A stretch of 64,000 nt of DNA from Balanoglossus misakiensis (GCA_040954595.2 CM082580.2:8990001-9054000); one strand, 5' to 3'. Shown: positions 13,401 to 25,505, numbered from the stretch's first letter. Numbers and translations are program-made. The notes: generated from the letters alone by a model not told the origin.

Positions 13401-16400
13401 ATGTACTGTCATTAATGTGAGAAATGTTTGAATATCATCAACACTTGCAGGACCATGACGAAAATAATAGTATTGTCTGTGGTTTACGGTAAATGCATGG
13501 ACGGTGACATCTTATCTCGTTTAAAAAGAGCAAAGACGTACGTGTAAAACGACTACATCGTTAATCTGATTGTAACATTATACCAACTTAAGCTACACGA
13601 TTTTATTGGATTTTTTTGTCTATTTCGGGTAAATGGGTTAACTACATCGCTCTTGACCGTCCCTTTGTAGACCTTGTTTGTCTTCTTTCCGAAACGAAAG
13701 TACATGATGCATATCCGTACGACATGTGCGAAGTCACCAAACTGGCAAGTTGTTTACTGAATGTACTCCATGACTATGCTGCTTGGCATATATCCAAGAA
13801 CCTGAAACCCTTCCAGATATATTGATCTGTTGTGTAACACTCCCATGAACAATAATTCCAAACCGAATCTGATTAACATGTTCGAACTTTTAGTATCTTT
13901 GCTGAGTTTTTACTGAATGCCATGCAGCAAGGGTAAACGTCATCGCGGAAATGTTTACGACAGTCCGCAAACCCATATCACAACTTTTTAGATTTACGTA
14001 ATATTTACCAATACGACTATACTATACGCTGCATTCACAAACGCGCGCGCAGACATCAGGAAAACTCCATATCCGCTATTTTGCCTGTGGAAAATATGTT
14101 CTTTCAATCTCTACGTTTCCATGCCAACATTCACGTTCTTCCTGTACGTATTTGACACGCGGTCAAACGAGAGCACCGAGCGACACGACGGGTGTCGGAG
14201 GAGTGAAAGAAATCGCGACCGTAAACACTCGGAAAGTATAAAGCACAGCGTGTCTTTTCGTTGGAAGTTTATCGTGTCACAAAGTACTAAGACTGCACAA
14301 ATCAAAGTTTTCGATTAGATTTCTCCGTAATCTCGCCAATCGAAAATTTTTAAATCAATCTGATGTGCTATACGGTTTGTGAGTGCATGTGTAACGAAAA
14401 TAAACTAAAGCTTCGTGTGTATAAAATATGCGACTACTTCCTCATTTTTGTGTAGGTTTCAGTGTGAATTGTGATCTCCAATTAGCCTCGAAAGTGAAAG
14501 TCTTAATCGCTCTCTCACACAATGCTCAAGGCAACCTTTAAGATTATTTTCTCATCAAATTGACAATAAAAATTGCGGGTCACCGTGCAAAATTTTGAAT
14601 GATCTAAAATCGTTTGTTCCACTTCCAAAGCGGCTTCATCTTGCATCATTCACGTGTACAGCCAGCATCTTAATACTTTAATACTCATTTTTTTTTCTGC
14701 AGACGACTTTTGAAAGACGACTTCAGTTATCCATAATAACGTGCGTCACACATCTTAAAATCAGTATCATCGAGTCAAGGTGGTTTGCGACGCAGTGCAC
14801 GGGGGAAAAGATTAAATTATAGACGATAAAACGGTCATGCACACAAATTGCCGAAACTATAATCACGATTTACAGCTAGCCTCTCTTCAAGAGCAAATGA
14901 CCGGGCAAGCCTTGAACCATAGTGTGAGGTGTTACCTTTTAATTTTGTTTACCTTTCACTCAGGCGACATTCACAAATATAGTGGGTGATGGTTGGGGTC
15001 GATCGGTCATTGCAGTTTATGTTAAAGATTGTATTTGTAAGATTGTGTAATTTATGTTGAGGTTTGAACAAGTAATGGGACATTCAAATACGGCCGCTCC
15101 ATGCAAATGAGCAAAAACGTAGGACAATCCGCGTATACACATTACAATCTTCGCGGAAACAACTCAGCTCATATTGATTCTTGCCAACTTGGCCATCTCT
15201 GATATCACGAGTCAGTGACCTCCGTGAGTTGCATTCAGTGGCTATAAACCTGGTTAACCGGATTTATTTCACCGCTAAAGTAAAATGACAGAGTGAACGC
15301 ACAAGCAAAACGCCTTAAGTTCAAAACAATATTGGTATTGGCAGAAAAAAAAATAACGTGGGAAGAAATCCCTTAGTAATGGAGTTACAGATGTAAGCTT
15401 TGTGGCCGCCTGGAGGACTGATTCTCCATGCCTCGCAGCAGTAGTTAAGTTTCATTTTTAATTTGATCAAACCACGTATCCCCCCATTTTAATTAATCTT
15501 TGTGCAACCAAATTCTAAGAAAAGGGGCAACCGAATTGCAAGATGTGACGTATTTAATTTATTGTTCGTAAAATCATGTATTTGTCCGACTTGGTTAGGT
15601 AAATTGTCGCATCATATATTATAGGTCAAATTATTTAACTTCGTCGGCTCCCACGGGCAACGCATCAATAAGACATTAATCCCAATTTTAAGACTCGTAA
15701 TTTCTGGCCTACGTCGATCACTTGAACTTTCCAAAACATCTGTAGCTGCTCAGTAGTTTGTTGTTTTTGGCTTGGGTGAATATCCTGATTTTTTTTCTAG
15801 GAACACCGTCACCCTTGAGGCAAATCCCACATGGAACCGTAGCAAATGACATTTAAAAACACATTAGAATCCAGTCGTAAAGTGTAACTCATGTTACAAA
15901 TGGACTACTCGATGCAGTAACACCACATGGATGCGCAGTGCCCGAGTACAGGGAAGCGCCCCATCGTCAAGGAGATTGGATTTCTGAGACGCCGGACGCG
16001 CTACGCAGCTGCGTGCATTTCTGTTTTGTAAAATCTTGGAGTAAAGCACATTTCAGAGACGAATAAGGAAGGCTATCGTTCTGTCCATTGTTGCCTGTTA
16101 CTAGTACGTAGGAGGAGGGGGAGAAGGAGAAGAGGAGAAAGGGGAGCGAGTGAAACAGGACTCAGGAGGCATGATACGAATATTTCTATCCATTTTTTGT
16201 CAGAAACAGGGAAAGATAAAATATTATCGAATAAAGTAACGTATATCAGTTTCGGGTAAGCTTATCTCGATTTCAGTATAAATGGGTTACAGTAGCCCGA
16301 TTTCTATACTCTGGCTGGTTGGCTTTTGAAAGCATGCAAACATTTAGCATCTCCCAGTGCCCCCTTATTTGCAACAGTGCAACACTTGAACGTCATCAGC

Positions 16401-17546
16401 GGCCTACTCGAGTACCAGCGGAAGAACTCTCGGCATCCATTGCCTTTTTTGTATAGACATCTGGCATTTCAGACTGCTTATACGCTCCAGTACCAATGAG
16501 CGCTTTTTTATCTGTTGACAATAGAGACTGACGCATCTGCGGCGCGTGTCATGTGTTTCAAGCATGATTGCAGATTGGACAGGATCCTAAGCACCGTTTT
16601 GCATATCAATAGTGTTAGCAATTTTGAGGAAAATTTCCATGAATCAGCGAAGATATTGGAAACACCTACACTGACGTTACAGCCGTACTTGCCCGTGTCA
16701 GCATTAAAATAACATTTAATTAGTCCACAGAAAACGATGCTTCTATTTGTTTCTGCATGGTTTCGCTGATAGCTCTGTTATTGTGCAAGGAAGCCCCGGT
16801 ATTTCTCTCAAGGTTTCGCCATATCCTGTGTGTTACTTTTCCACGGATTGAATCTCAAGGGCTGGGATGCAACGCACGGTTCAACTGGCTCGCGAAGGCT
16901 CGGGGGCGTCATTTACGACTTGGCTTGATAGTATATGCTCTGACCGTGCAAATTCACAGGCCATAGGAGCATTGACAACTTCAAATATTGATGAAATCCC
17001 CTTGTTACATTCAAGTGGCGCACACTGCGCTATTTGACCTTCGTGCACTTTCCTGAATGAGATCAGCGTCTGGCAAGCGCATTCATTATGGACGAATCAA
17101 TGTGAGAAGCCTATCATGCTGCCCACCAGATGCGCCACTTGATTCTGTACGCCGTCTGAATATCTTGACACAGAGTCTTCACCATCTGCACAAACTGGGT
17201 CGAACCTGTTGACATGGCGTCATTTTACGCATACAACACTTGCCGGATAACGTCATGAAAGAAACTCACGCAATTCACATCTACGAATCATAAAGTATAA
17301 ATTTGTTTCTATGTTCCAATGAGGGCTTTGGCGTATTTTGTTGTAGACTTTAAAATTTGAATCTAGTGTTGATTTTAGGGCATGTGGATTAAAACTCGTA
17401 TTTGGGGTTTCAACAACGTGACTGGGACATTCAGGACGTATGCAGGCGGCAAATTATCGTAATCACAGCACGGGATACCAAATATCATCTCTCGCTCCGT
17501 TATGAGTGTAGCCCCATTATTCGCATCATTTTATGTATCCTTTACG
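10468..17546. other. Spacer upstream of the VOPP1-like gene
   Basis: No convincing exon on either strand. The open frames near 11.5, 12.0, 13.6, 14.1 and 16.5 kb lack codon structure, family motifs or splice context. It contains a (G)14 run at 10651-10664, the 121-bp tandem array and a purine-rich tract near 16.11-16.15 kb. Confidence 0.55.
10951..11387. repeat. 121-bp tandem array, about 3.6 copies, carrying CRE, GC-box and octamer motifs
   Basis: Units start at 10951, 11072, 11193 and 11314 with an exact period of 121. The last copy is truncated and diverges near 11387. Each full unit has a palindromic CRE (TGACGTCA, first at 11029-11036), a GC box (GGGCGG at 11043) and an octamer (ATGCAAAT, first at 11056-11063) packed within 35 bp. 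The array lies about 480-920 bp upstream of the start codon of the minus-strand VOPP1-like gene, so it could act as a promoter-proximal enhancer; that role is inference. The copies are almost identical, so expansion was recent or the array is homogenised. Confidence 0.85.
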
Positions 17547-18692
17547 AGCATAACCTAAAACGAAGGAAACCGAAGGAAACCGAAGGACACTGATTTTTCC
17601 ATATTTTAGTGCGAAGGACACGGTTTTCTGTATGCTAGAGGCCGAAGGACTGGTTTAGCTTCGAATTAAACGCCGAAGGACGGGTGTAGCTCCGTAATTT
17701 TGGCCGAAGGAAAGCGAAGGACGCTGATTTATCCGTATTTTAGTGCGAAGGACGTGGTTTTCTCTATGCTGGGGGCCGAAGGACTGGTTTAGTTCGGTAA
17801 TTAAAGCTTAAGGACGGGTGTAGCTCCGTAATTTTGGCCGAAGGAAACCGAAGGACACTGATTTTTCCATATTTTAGTGCGAAGGACACGGTTTTCTGTA
17901 TGCTAGAGGCCGAAGGACTGGTTTAGCTTCGAATTAAACGCCGAAGGACGGGTGTAGCTCCGTAATTTTGGCCGAAGGAAAGCGAAGGACGCTGATTTAT
18001 CCGTATTTTAGTGCGAAGGACGTGGTTTTCTCTATGCTGGGGGCCGAAGGACTGGTTTAGTTCGGTAATTAAAGCTTAAGGACGGGTGTAGCTCCGTAAT
18101 TTTGGCCGAAGGAAACCGAAGGACACTGATTTTTCCATATTTTAGTGCGAAGGACACGGTTTTCTGTATGCTAGAGGCCGAAGGACTGGTTTAGCTTCGA
18201 ATTAAACGCCGAAGGACGGGTGTAGCTCCGTAATTTTGGCCGAAGGAAAGCGAAGGACGCTGATTTATCCCTATTTTAGTGCGAAGGACGTGGTTTTCTG
18301 TATGCTAGAGGCCGAAGGACAAGTGTAGCTCAGTAATTTAGGGCGAAGGAAACCGAAGGACGCTGATTTATCCCTATTTTAGTGCGAAGGACGTGGTTTT
18401 TTGTATGCTGGTGGCCGAAGGACAGGTGTGGCTCAGTAATTTAGGGCGAAGGAAACCGAAGGACGCTGATTTATCCCTATTTTAGTGCGAAGGACGTGGT
18501 TTTTTGTATGCTGGTGGCCGAAGGACAGGTGTGGCTCAGTAATTTAGGGCGAAGGAAACCGAAGGACAGTCATATTTCCATATTTTAGGGCGAAGGACAC
18601 GATTCTCTCACGATTATCAGAGACTTGGCGTCAGCTAGTACACGTCTGACCAGAGTTACTGATATCAATGTCGAGATCTTAAGTAGAGTGTC

Positions 18693-18878
18693 ATGTTTAC
18701 ACGAAACAAAACTAAACAAACATACCTCATAGAAATGCTATCACTAATTCTACGTAACAATACTTTTGAATTAAACAACAAATTCTACAAGCAAACATGC
18801 AGTTGTACCGTGGGCTCAAATGCTTCACCGGGAATAGCCGACATTACGTTCCATGAACTGGAAATGAAAAACAACTGA
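18693..18878 (+). pseudogene. Penelope-type reverse-transcriptase fragment inside foldback copy 1
   Basis: A 61-codon open frame whose residues follow the finger/palm segment of Penelope-like reverse transcriptases. NNTFELNNKFYKQ is followed by [17 protein letters not shown] and then HELE, corresponding to the N-x-F-x-F/L-N...Y-x-Q...GTAMGS-x-x-SP-x-x-AD block (RT motif B region). The usual GTAMG has become SCTVG. No catalytic YxDD motif or GIY-YIG domain is present, so this is a non-functional captured fragment. An almost identical copy lies at 57147-57332. That both copies keep the frame may only reflect recent common origin. It is not expected to be translated. Confidence 0.6.
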
Positions 18879-19000
18879 CAAAAAACGATCTCAACACAAG
18901 ATCACACTATTGATATCCTAATTCCGAGATACAGAGAGATGGATACTAATGTCCTTCTCCCTAAAATATGGAGAATCACTGTCCTTCGCTTTCCTGAGTT

Positions 19001-19817
19001 AGGTGCGGAATTGTGTCTTATCATGCTCTTTTCACGTCCATGGTCTTATTGAAGGGGCATTTCTAAACTACATGTATTGTCTAAGGAAGCTAATTTAGCT
19101 AATAATGATAAACACGGCTTTTTTCAAGATAATTATCACTTTCTAAATATCGTTCTAAACTTTCTAAACTAGCAGCAGTTTAGAAAGTTGGACTACTTGG
19201 GCGTTTACAAATGTACGGCGTACACTTTGGAAGTAGGCTTGGAATGAAGAGAGAGACGGGATGGCCAGTACTTCGGTGGGAAGTCAAATGTGATCTTTGT
19301 TTTATTTTAACAGTATATATAGTCGAAGTTCTAACTCTGACATTTTACAACACCTCATAATGGTAGAACAATGGTGTTAAGACATTGATTAACCTGAGAC
19401 TTCAGTCGTTGCACAGAACAATGGTGTCATACAAACGAAGCCCATATCTCAATAAACTGAGAGGAGTTTTGAGATAAGGCTTGATTTGGGCAATAAACGA
19501 TTCCCAACATTCTCCCGTCCGCAAATATTGAAATTGAAATGCACCAATTGAAATCATACATGAAAATTCCGCAAATATTGGAATGGAAATACAGCACTTA
19601 TATCGTAGGCAGAAAATTTTAGTCGGGGGGGGGGGGGCTTTCTAAACTGTGGCTAATTTATAAATTTAGAACGATATTTAGAAAGCGATAATTATCGTAG
19701 TGATAATTATCCTTAAAACTTATATAGTTTAGAACTATTTAGCTACAGCTAATTTAGCTTTCTACACTTGTAGCTAAACTTTCTAAAAACGATTAAACAC
19801 AATTCCGCACCTTACTG
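19001..19817. repeat. Inner inverted repeat nested in the foldback core
   Basis: TTAGGTGCGGAATTGTGT on the left is answered by ACACAATTCCGCACCTTA on the right. Between them are further inverted blocks rich in CTTTCTAAAC, plus a (G)13 run at 19625-19637. The same arrangement is found in copy 2, so it predates the split of the two copies. It may be an older element inside the foldback. Confidence 0.55.
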
Positions 19818-21344
19818 GCTTCCCTTCGCCCTAAAATATGGAGATATGAGCGTCCTTCGCTTTCCTTCGGCCTAAATTACGGAGCTACATCCGTCCTTCG
19901 GCGTTTAATTCGAAGCTAAACCAATCCCTTGGCCTCCAGCATACAGAAAACCGTGTCCTTCGCACTAAAATATGGAAAAATCAGTGTCCTTCGGTTTCCT
20001 TCGGCCAAAATTACGGAGCTACACCCGTCCTTAAGCTTTAATTACCGAACTAAACCAGTCCTTCGGCCCCCAGCATAGAGAAAACCACGTCCTTCGCACT
20101 AAAATACGGATAAATCAGCGTCCTTCGCTTTCCTTCGGCCAAAATTACGGAGCTACACCCGTCCTTCGGCGTTTAATTCGAAGCTAAACCAGTCCTTCGG
20201 CCTCTAGCATACAGAAAACCGTGTCCTTCGCACTAAAATATGGAAAAATCAGTGTCCTTCGCTTTCCTTCGCCCTAAATTACTGAGCCACACCTGTCATT
20301 CGGCCACCAGCATACAAAAAACCACGTCCTTCGCACTAAAATAGGGATAAATCAGCGTCCTTCGGTTTCCTTCGCCCTAAATTACTGAGCTACACTTGTC
20401 CTTCGGCCTCTAGCATACAGAAAACCTCGTCCTTCGGCCGAAAATAGGGATAAATCAGCGTCCTTCGGTTTCCTTCGCCCTAAATTACTGAGCCACACCT
20501 GTCATTCGGCCACCAGCATACAAAAAACCACGTCCTTCGCACTAAAATAGGGATAAATCAGCGTCCTTCGGTTTCCTTCGCCCTAAATTACTGAGCTACA
20601 CTTGTCCTTCGGCCTCTAGCATACAGAAAACCTCGTCCTTCGGCCGAAAATAGGGATAAATCAGCGTCCTTCGGTTTCCTTCGCCCTAAATTACTGAGCC
20701 ACACCTGTCATTCGGCCACCAGCATACAAAAAACCACGTCCTTCGCACTAAAATAGGGATAAATCAGCGTCCTTCGGTTTCCTTCGCCCTAAATTACTGA
20801 GCTACACTTGTCCTTCGGCCTCTAGCATACAGAAAACCTCGTCCTTCGGCCGAAAATATGGAGATATGAGCGTCCTTCGCTTTCCTTCGGCCTAAATTAC
20901 GGAGCTACACCCGTCCTTCGGCGTTTAATTCGAAGCTAAACCAATCCCTTGGCCTCCAGAATACAGAAAACCGTGTCCTTCGCACTAAAATATGGAAAAA
21001 TCAGTGTCCTTCGCTTTCCTTCGGCCAAAATTACGGAGCTGAACCCGTCCTGCGGCTTTAATTACCGAACTAAACCTGTCCTTCGGCCACCAGCATAATT
21101 AATTACCGAACTAAACCTATCCTTCGGCCACCAGCATAGAGAAAACCTTTTCCTTCGCACTTAAATATGGATAAATCAGCGTCCTTCGCTTTCCTTCGGC
21201 GTTTAATTCGAAGCTAAACCAGTCCTTCGGCCTCTAGCATACAGAAAACCGTGTCCTTCGCACTAAAATATGGAAAAAACAGTGTCCTTCAGTTTCCTTC
21301 GGTTTCCTTCGGTTTCCTTCGTTTTAGTCTCACCCTCCTTTACG

Positions 21345-23195
21345 TCAGCGCAAAACGACACTAACAAGGGCCGTCGCGAAACATCCCAGTTCAGAGGTGG
21401 ACCTTTATAATGAGGACACAGATGAGCACATTTTGTAAATGGAAATCTTTCAGCTATATTGTTTGCAAAATGTCACACGAAACTAGAAGCGTGCGCCCAC
21501 AGCATCGGATGAGGATTAAACCGCCTGTAAGTGGTTTTTGCCATCTACGCATGCGTTTACCTCTCAGGTGGAGTATTGATAATGATTTGAATGCCCGTAG
21601 GATATAGACCGAATTACGTATATGCAAGGAAACCAACTTAATATACCCACATCTGTCCCTGGGAGTTGATTCAGCCATTGGTGCTATTTTGAAATCAATT
21701 GCTTATTCCGTTCACAAGAACGCCTGAAAGGTGACCGCATGATTTTAGTTCTTACAACAAGAACAGTTGAAAGTGTAAAACGAAGCGTTTTTACAAACTT
21801 CGTTAATTCCTACTTACTCAATAATGTTAACTGATTCCAATGTAACCCGTATATAGACAGCCAGCCATCTGTAGCCTTCGAAAGACCTTACACCTTTGCC
21901 CTTCTCAGCTTCTTCGCTGGAGTACGCAACATGGGGCGTTTGACGACAGTACAACACGTTTCCTGGCAAGGAAATGAAAAGGAGGAAGATGGGACAGGGT
22001 ATATAAGTCTAGTAACCGACTCTGTCGCGACCTATTAAGATGTCGTTGAAATTATTACCCGCGAGTCAATGACCGGTGTGGCTTGGGGGAATTCGTAAAC
22101 GAGGAAAGCCGAGGTTTGCTGAGTCATTCCCCAATACTCGAATCAACCATGAATCATTCCATTTATATTTTGGCGGCGTATTGAGCTAACACACAAAGAC
22201 GTGGCAACTGTACACATACGATTCTCGTTTGTTCACGGAAGTTCGTTAACTTGCCCATCAAAAGCACCCGCCCACTTATTGTGGGTTTTGTACATTCAAA
22301 CTTTGCTGGAAACAAATGAAAAACCAATGAAATGAGATTCCCAGGCAAGGCACTTACCAAAGCAAGTAATTTGACACAAAAATCGAAGGATCTGGAAGCT
22401 CTTTTTAAAGAAATATTAAAGAGTGAAACCCCAATCAACGAGCGGATGTTCAAAGCATCCGACCCGTCTACAACTCACATGCACATCAATATTCTCACTG
22501 ATCAGCTGATCCCGAACACCTACATGTATACGTCCCGGTTCTCACTCTTTCACAGATCATCCCAGACGCCATTTTCTCCTCAATCTGAAAAAAAATCAGC
22601 AATCGGCAACATATTGTCGTGATACAATTACATCGGAATCAAGTTGCTTGTTGATCACGATTTGATACTTGGTGGGTAGAATCCAGGACGTTGATGCTGG
22701 CGGCTCCTGTTAAAATAACACAAAACCGTGATTTTCAAAGCAGGTAGCCTAAGTTTAATAGGGACAAGTTAGAGTCACCGTTATAATAGTAGTCATTATA
22801 AACTGCATATTCCCTTTACGACAGTGCAAACAGGGGATACCTGCAGCGGATTTTTTTCTCTGCCTCATCTCACCGTGTACGTCGTCGTCACCATGGAAAC
22901 GACAAGAAAGCATCCCTTTCTCCGCGTATCTTTTACAAAGGAGGCGACATTGCCTGTAATTGATTTTCATAGGGCTCAGTTTGCCTTTGACGTGTTGCGT
23001 TGATTCTGTTCACAATATGTCACGTTCGGAGAACGATTTGTTGTTGTTGTTAGAGTTCTGCGAAATAACAGCGAGGGTGGCGGGAATTTCAGACCAATCA
23101 ACGACACCTGGCGTAGGGGGTCGGACCATGGAAAACCTCCCACCTGTTTGATCATGAGTAAGCGATACCCATTTTCAAAGGAGTTTGAAGCATGG
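21345..23195. other. Spacer upstream of the GPCR gene
   Basis: No supported exon. Open frames near 21.4 and 22.3 kb have no recognisable motif. An RFX X-box-type motif lies at 22887-22900. Confidence 0.5.
22887..22900 (+). promoter_or_regulatory. RFX X-box motif upstream of the GPCR
   Basis: GTCACCATGGAAAC fits the ciliary-gene X-box consensus GTHNYYATRRNAAC at every position. It lies about 570 bp upstream of the GPCR start codon. Binding is inferred from the motif only. Confidence 0.45.
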
Positions 23196-23202
23196 TATAT
23201 AT
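23196..23202 (+). promoter_or_regulatory. Candidate TATA box of the GPCR gene
   Basis: TATATAT lies 270 bp before the start codon, a plausible distance for an intronless transcript with a 240-bp leader. Confidence 0.35.
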
Positions 23203-23471
23203 GTGCGCGATTCACGTTCCGGGGCCCCGCGCTGCTCTGTAGCCTGGAAGCGAGGATCTCGCGAGCGAGGAGCGGCGCTTGTCACATCACACAGGCTCAT
23301 TACCTCGACCGATGACGCCGAAGATGTTAAAAGAAAACCGAAGATTGATTAGTACCCGACTGTTTACTGTCACACACGGACATTAGCCGGTCACTGCACG
23401 GAGACGATATGATGATGAAGATATCATAAGATTGTCGCCGACGCTGATATAGTTGTACGACGCTGGTTGCG

Positions 23472-25445
23472 ATGACACTCGGGAAGAACGGCTCGATGCT
23501 TCTATTCGGCGAGGCAAACGCTGATGACGATGATGATACGGGAGCAGAACCTCCCATTGTGTCGCTGATGTTTCTTCTGACAATATCGGGGATGATCTCC
23601 AACGTGTCTCTCTTGCTGGTCATGTTGAGTTCATCGTCGCTGCGAACGCCGTCGAACGTGCTGCTGATGAACGTCTGCCTGACAAGCCTGCTGCTCTGCG
23701 TTTCCATGTGTATTTCTCTGGACGCCATGTTGGCCCACCACGGCGGCGACGTGGCCGCGCTGGCGAGCAGAACGTGCATGGCGGACCGCTACATCGTCGT
23801 CCCCTGCTTCATCCAGTACTGGCTGACGTTCGCCTCCGTGGCCTTCTACCGAATGAAGAATCTGGACTCGCACAGCGTGATGCTGCGGCACAAGACCAAA
23901 GTGGTGGTATTCGCGGTGACCATGTCCTGGTCTGTCTCCTACATCGTGGTGGGGATCAGCGACCTGGTCGGCGTGTTCTCGTGGAGTCACGCGTACACGC
24001 GCTCGCCGGATTGTGTCGTGCGGGTGCACTATTTGCGCAACGAGAGCGCGGGGAGTTTTCAGAATTTCGTGGATAACAGGACGTCCTCGTTTCCGGACGT
24101 GGCCGACGTTGTGTTGTTCTTGTTCATCTGTCTCGCGATGATTTGTTCCTCCGTCATCATATTGCTCTCCTACTGTTCGATCTGTCGCGAGATGAAGAGG
24201 TTCCTGGCGATAGGCGGCATCGACACGGTGAAGGCGGTGAAAAGTGGTCCCGGGACGACGCAGGCGACGACGTCGTCAACCCAACTGTCGAACGGTGCGT
24301 GTTCGCCCACGAAAGAGTACAGGTCAGGAGGTAAGAACGGAGTTTACGACATCGGCGACATCGAGAACGTGCAGATCGGGAAATCGCTGTCGTACGGCAG
24401 TATCAGCCACGCGAGCTGCGAGACTTTCCAGGAGACGGGCACGGTGAACGTCAGCGAGGAAAACCTGCAGTGCATCGCCATGGGGAGTATCTTGGAGCAG
24501 AGAACTTTCACGTCGAAGACCAGGCGGATGTCCCGCCGGATGTCGTTGTACAGCATCGACCACGTGATGAGCTGTCACGACTGTCGCATGGGCGAGATCG
24601 TCGACCAGACCCGGGCCATTAGCGACGAGAGTCTCGAATGTCTCACCCTCGACGACGACGGCGGCGGGATTTACGGCAGGCGGGGGAACGGCGTGACCGG
24701 CTACCGCAGCGCGGGACCGAGGAAGGCACGGCGGATGTCCAAGCGGTCTTCGACGATGACACTTCACGAGGCGGACACGAGCGCAGGAGTAGCCCCTCCG
24801 AATTTGAACAAAGCGAGAGCGAAAGAGGAGAATAAAAATGCAGACGTTCGAGAGAAGGTGACTGCGAGCGATAAGTCAAACAAGAGCAGTTTCGCCGAGA
24901 ACGTCTTGACCGGTTTGGAGAAGGGCGGGAAATTGAATCAGTTATTTGCAGCCACCGAGGAGAGGTGGACGGACACACAACTCGACGAACCGTCCGCTAA
25001 GCGAGTCGAAAACGGGGTACCACACACGAACGGCGCGTTACCAGAGGCAGAAACTTTAAGCTGTCCGCCGGAGGAAAATCCAAGCCAAGTCCGGAGACAG
25101 CCGACACCACAACGCAAGAGAGGAACGAAGAACCCGAACGCCTCGTCGTTCGGAACGAGACTTCGAATTTCCACCTACAGAAACGAAAACTACATCGCCA
25201 TGAAAAACGGGGTCGTCATGGTGATTATCTACCTCTTCCTTTCTTCGCCGCTCTTTGTTGTCCTCATCTACAATATCTGCGGCACTATGGCGACCGGTGA
25301 AAAACTGATGTTCTGGAGAGTAGCCAAGCTCGTCTTCTGCCTGAACGCGCCCGTTTATCCTCTCTGGTACCTCGTATTTGACAAGGGAGTCCGAAAGTGT
25401 ATACGAGAAATGTTCTTTAAGCTTTTTAATATTCTAAGACATTAA
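23472..25445 (+). CDS. Divergent rhodopsin-like GPCR, intronless, with very long third intracellular loop
   Basis: 657 residues in one exon. Seven hydrophobic segments lie at about 29-52, 62-87, 103-126, 144-166, 210-236, 580-602 and 614-636. Class A landmarks are partly kept: N44 in TM1, C102 before TM3 with C181 in the second outer loop, W153 in TM4 and P in TM6 (SSPLF). The DRY motif is replaced by Y126-R127-M128. TM6 lacks CWxP and TM7 reads NAPVYPLWY instead of NPxxY. N190 and N202 are glycosylation sequons in loop 2. The third intracellular loop (about 237-576) is nearly 340 residues and hydrophilic, with clustered PKA-type sites (RRMSRRMS and ARRMSKRSS). Codon use is GC-rich compared with the flanks, supporting real coding. 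The ligand cannot be told; it looks like an invertebrate orphan receptor that would act at the plasma or ciliary membrane. Shadow frames on both strands were ignored. Confidence 0.85.
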   Translation: MTLGKNGSMLLFGEANADDDDDTGAEPPIVSLMFLLTISGMISNVSLLLVMLSSSSLRTPSNVLLMNVCLTSLLLCVSMCISLDAMLAHHGGDVAALASRTCMADRYIVVPCFIQYWLTFASVAFYRMKNLDSHSVMLRHKTKVVVFAVTMSWSVSYIVVGISDLVGVFSWSHAYTRSPDCVVRVHYLRNESAGSFQNFVDNRTSSFPDVADVVLFLFICLAMICSSVIILLSYCSICREMKRFLAIGGIDTVKAVKSGPGTTQATTSSTQLSNGACSPTKEYRSGGKNGVYDIGDIENVQIGKSLSYGSISHASCETFQETGTVNVSEENLQCIAMGSILEQRTFTSKTRRMSRRMSLYSIDHVMSCHDCRMGEIVDQTRAISDESLECLTLDDDGGGIYGRRGNGVTGYRSAGPRKARRMSKRSSTMTLHEADTSAGVAPPNLNKARAKEENKNADVREKVTASDKSNKSSFAENVLTGLEKGGKLNQLFAATEERWTDTQLDEPSAKRVENGVPHTNGALPEAETLSCPPEENPSQVRRQPTPQRKRGTKNPNASSFGTRLRISTYRNENYIAMKNGVVMVIIYLFLSSPLFVVLIYNICGTMATGEKLMFWRVAKLVFCLNAPVYPLWYLVFDKGVRKCIREMFFKLFNILRH

Positions 25446-25505
25446 TCACCGACCCACGCTCACTGAAACAGACACTCAAGCCAAAAGTCTCAACATCTAT
25501 TGTTG

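Larger units (their letters stand above)
17547..21335. mobile_element. Foldback DNA transposon, copy 1 (3.8 kb) with 9-bp target duplication
   Basis: Starts AGCATAACCTAAAACGAAGG and ends CCTTCGTTTTAGTCTCACCC. It is flanked by an exact direct repeat, TCCTTTACG, at 17538-17546 and 21336-21344. The left arm (17.55-18.6 kb) is built from GAAGGAC-type subrepeats arranged in a 268-bp higher-order unit (starts at 17581, 17849 and 18117). The right arm (19.82-21.33 kb) is the same sequence inverted. The 1.2-kb core (18.6-19.8 kb) holds a reverse-transcriptase fragment and a second, inner inverted repeat. No transposase is visible, so it is probably non-autonomous. The structure recalls the FB elements of Drosophila and the TU elements of sea urchin. 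A 9-bp duplication would suit a MULE-type transposase, but that assignment is inference. Confidence 0.85.

Noticed and set aside
17547-21335. Regular repeats suggesting a CRISPR array or centromeric satellite
   Set aside because: The repeats are mirrored, bounded by a 9-bp target duplication and found again at 56.5 kb with a shared core, which is a transposon structure in a eukaryotic genome.
23631-24978. Several long minus-strand and shifted frames across the GPCR
   Set aside because: Shadows of the GC-rich GPCR coding sequence, Arg/His/Pro-rich as expected for antisense frames.
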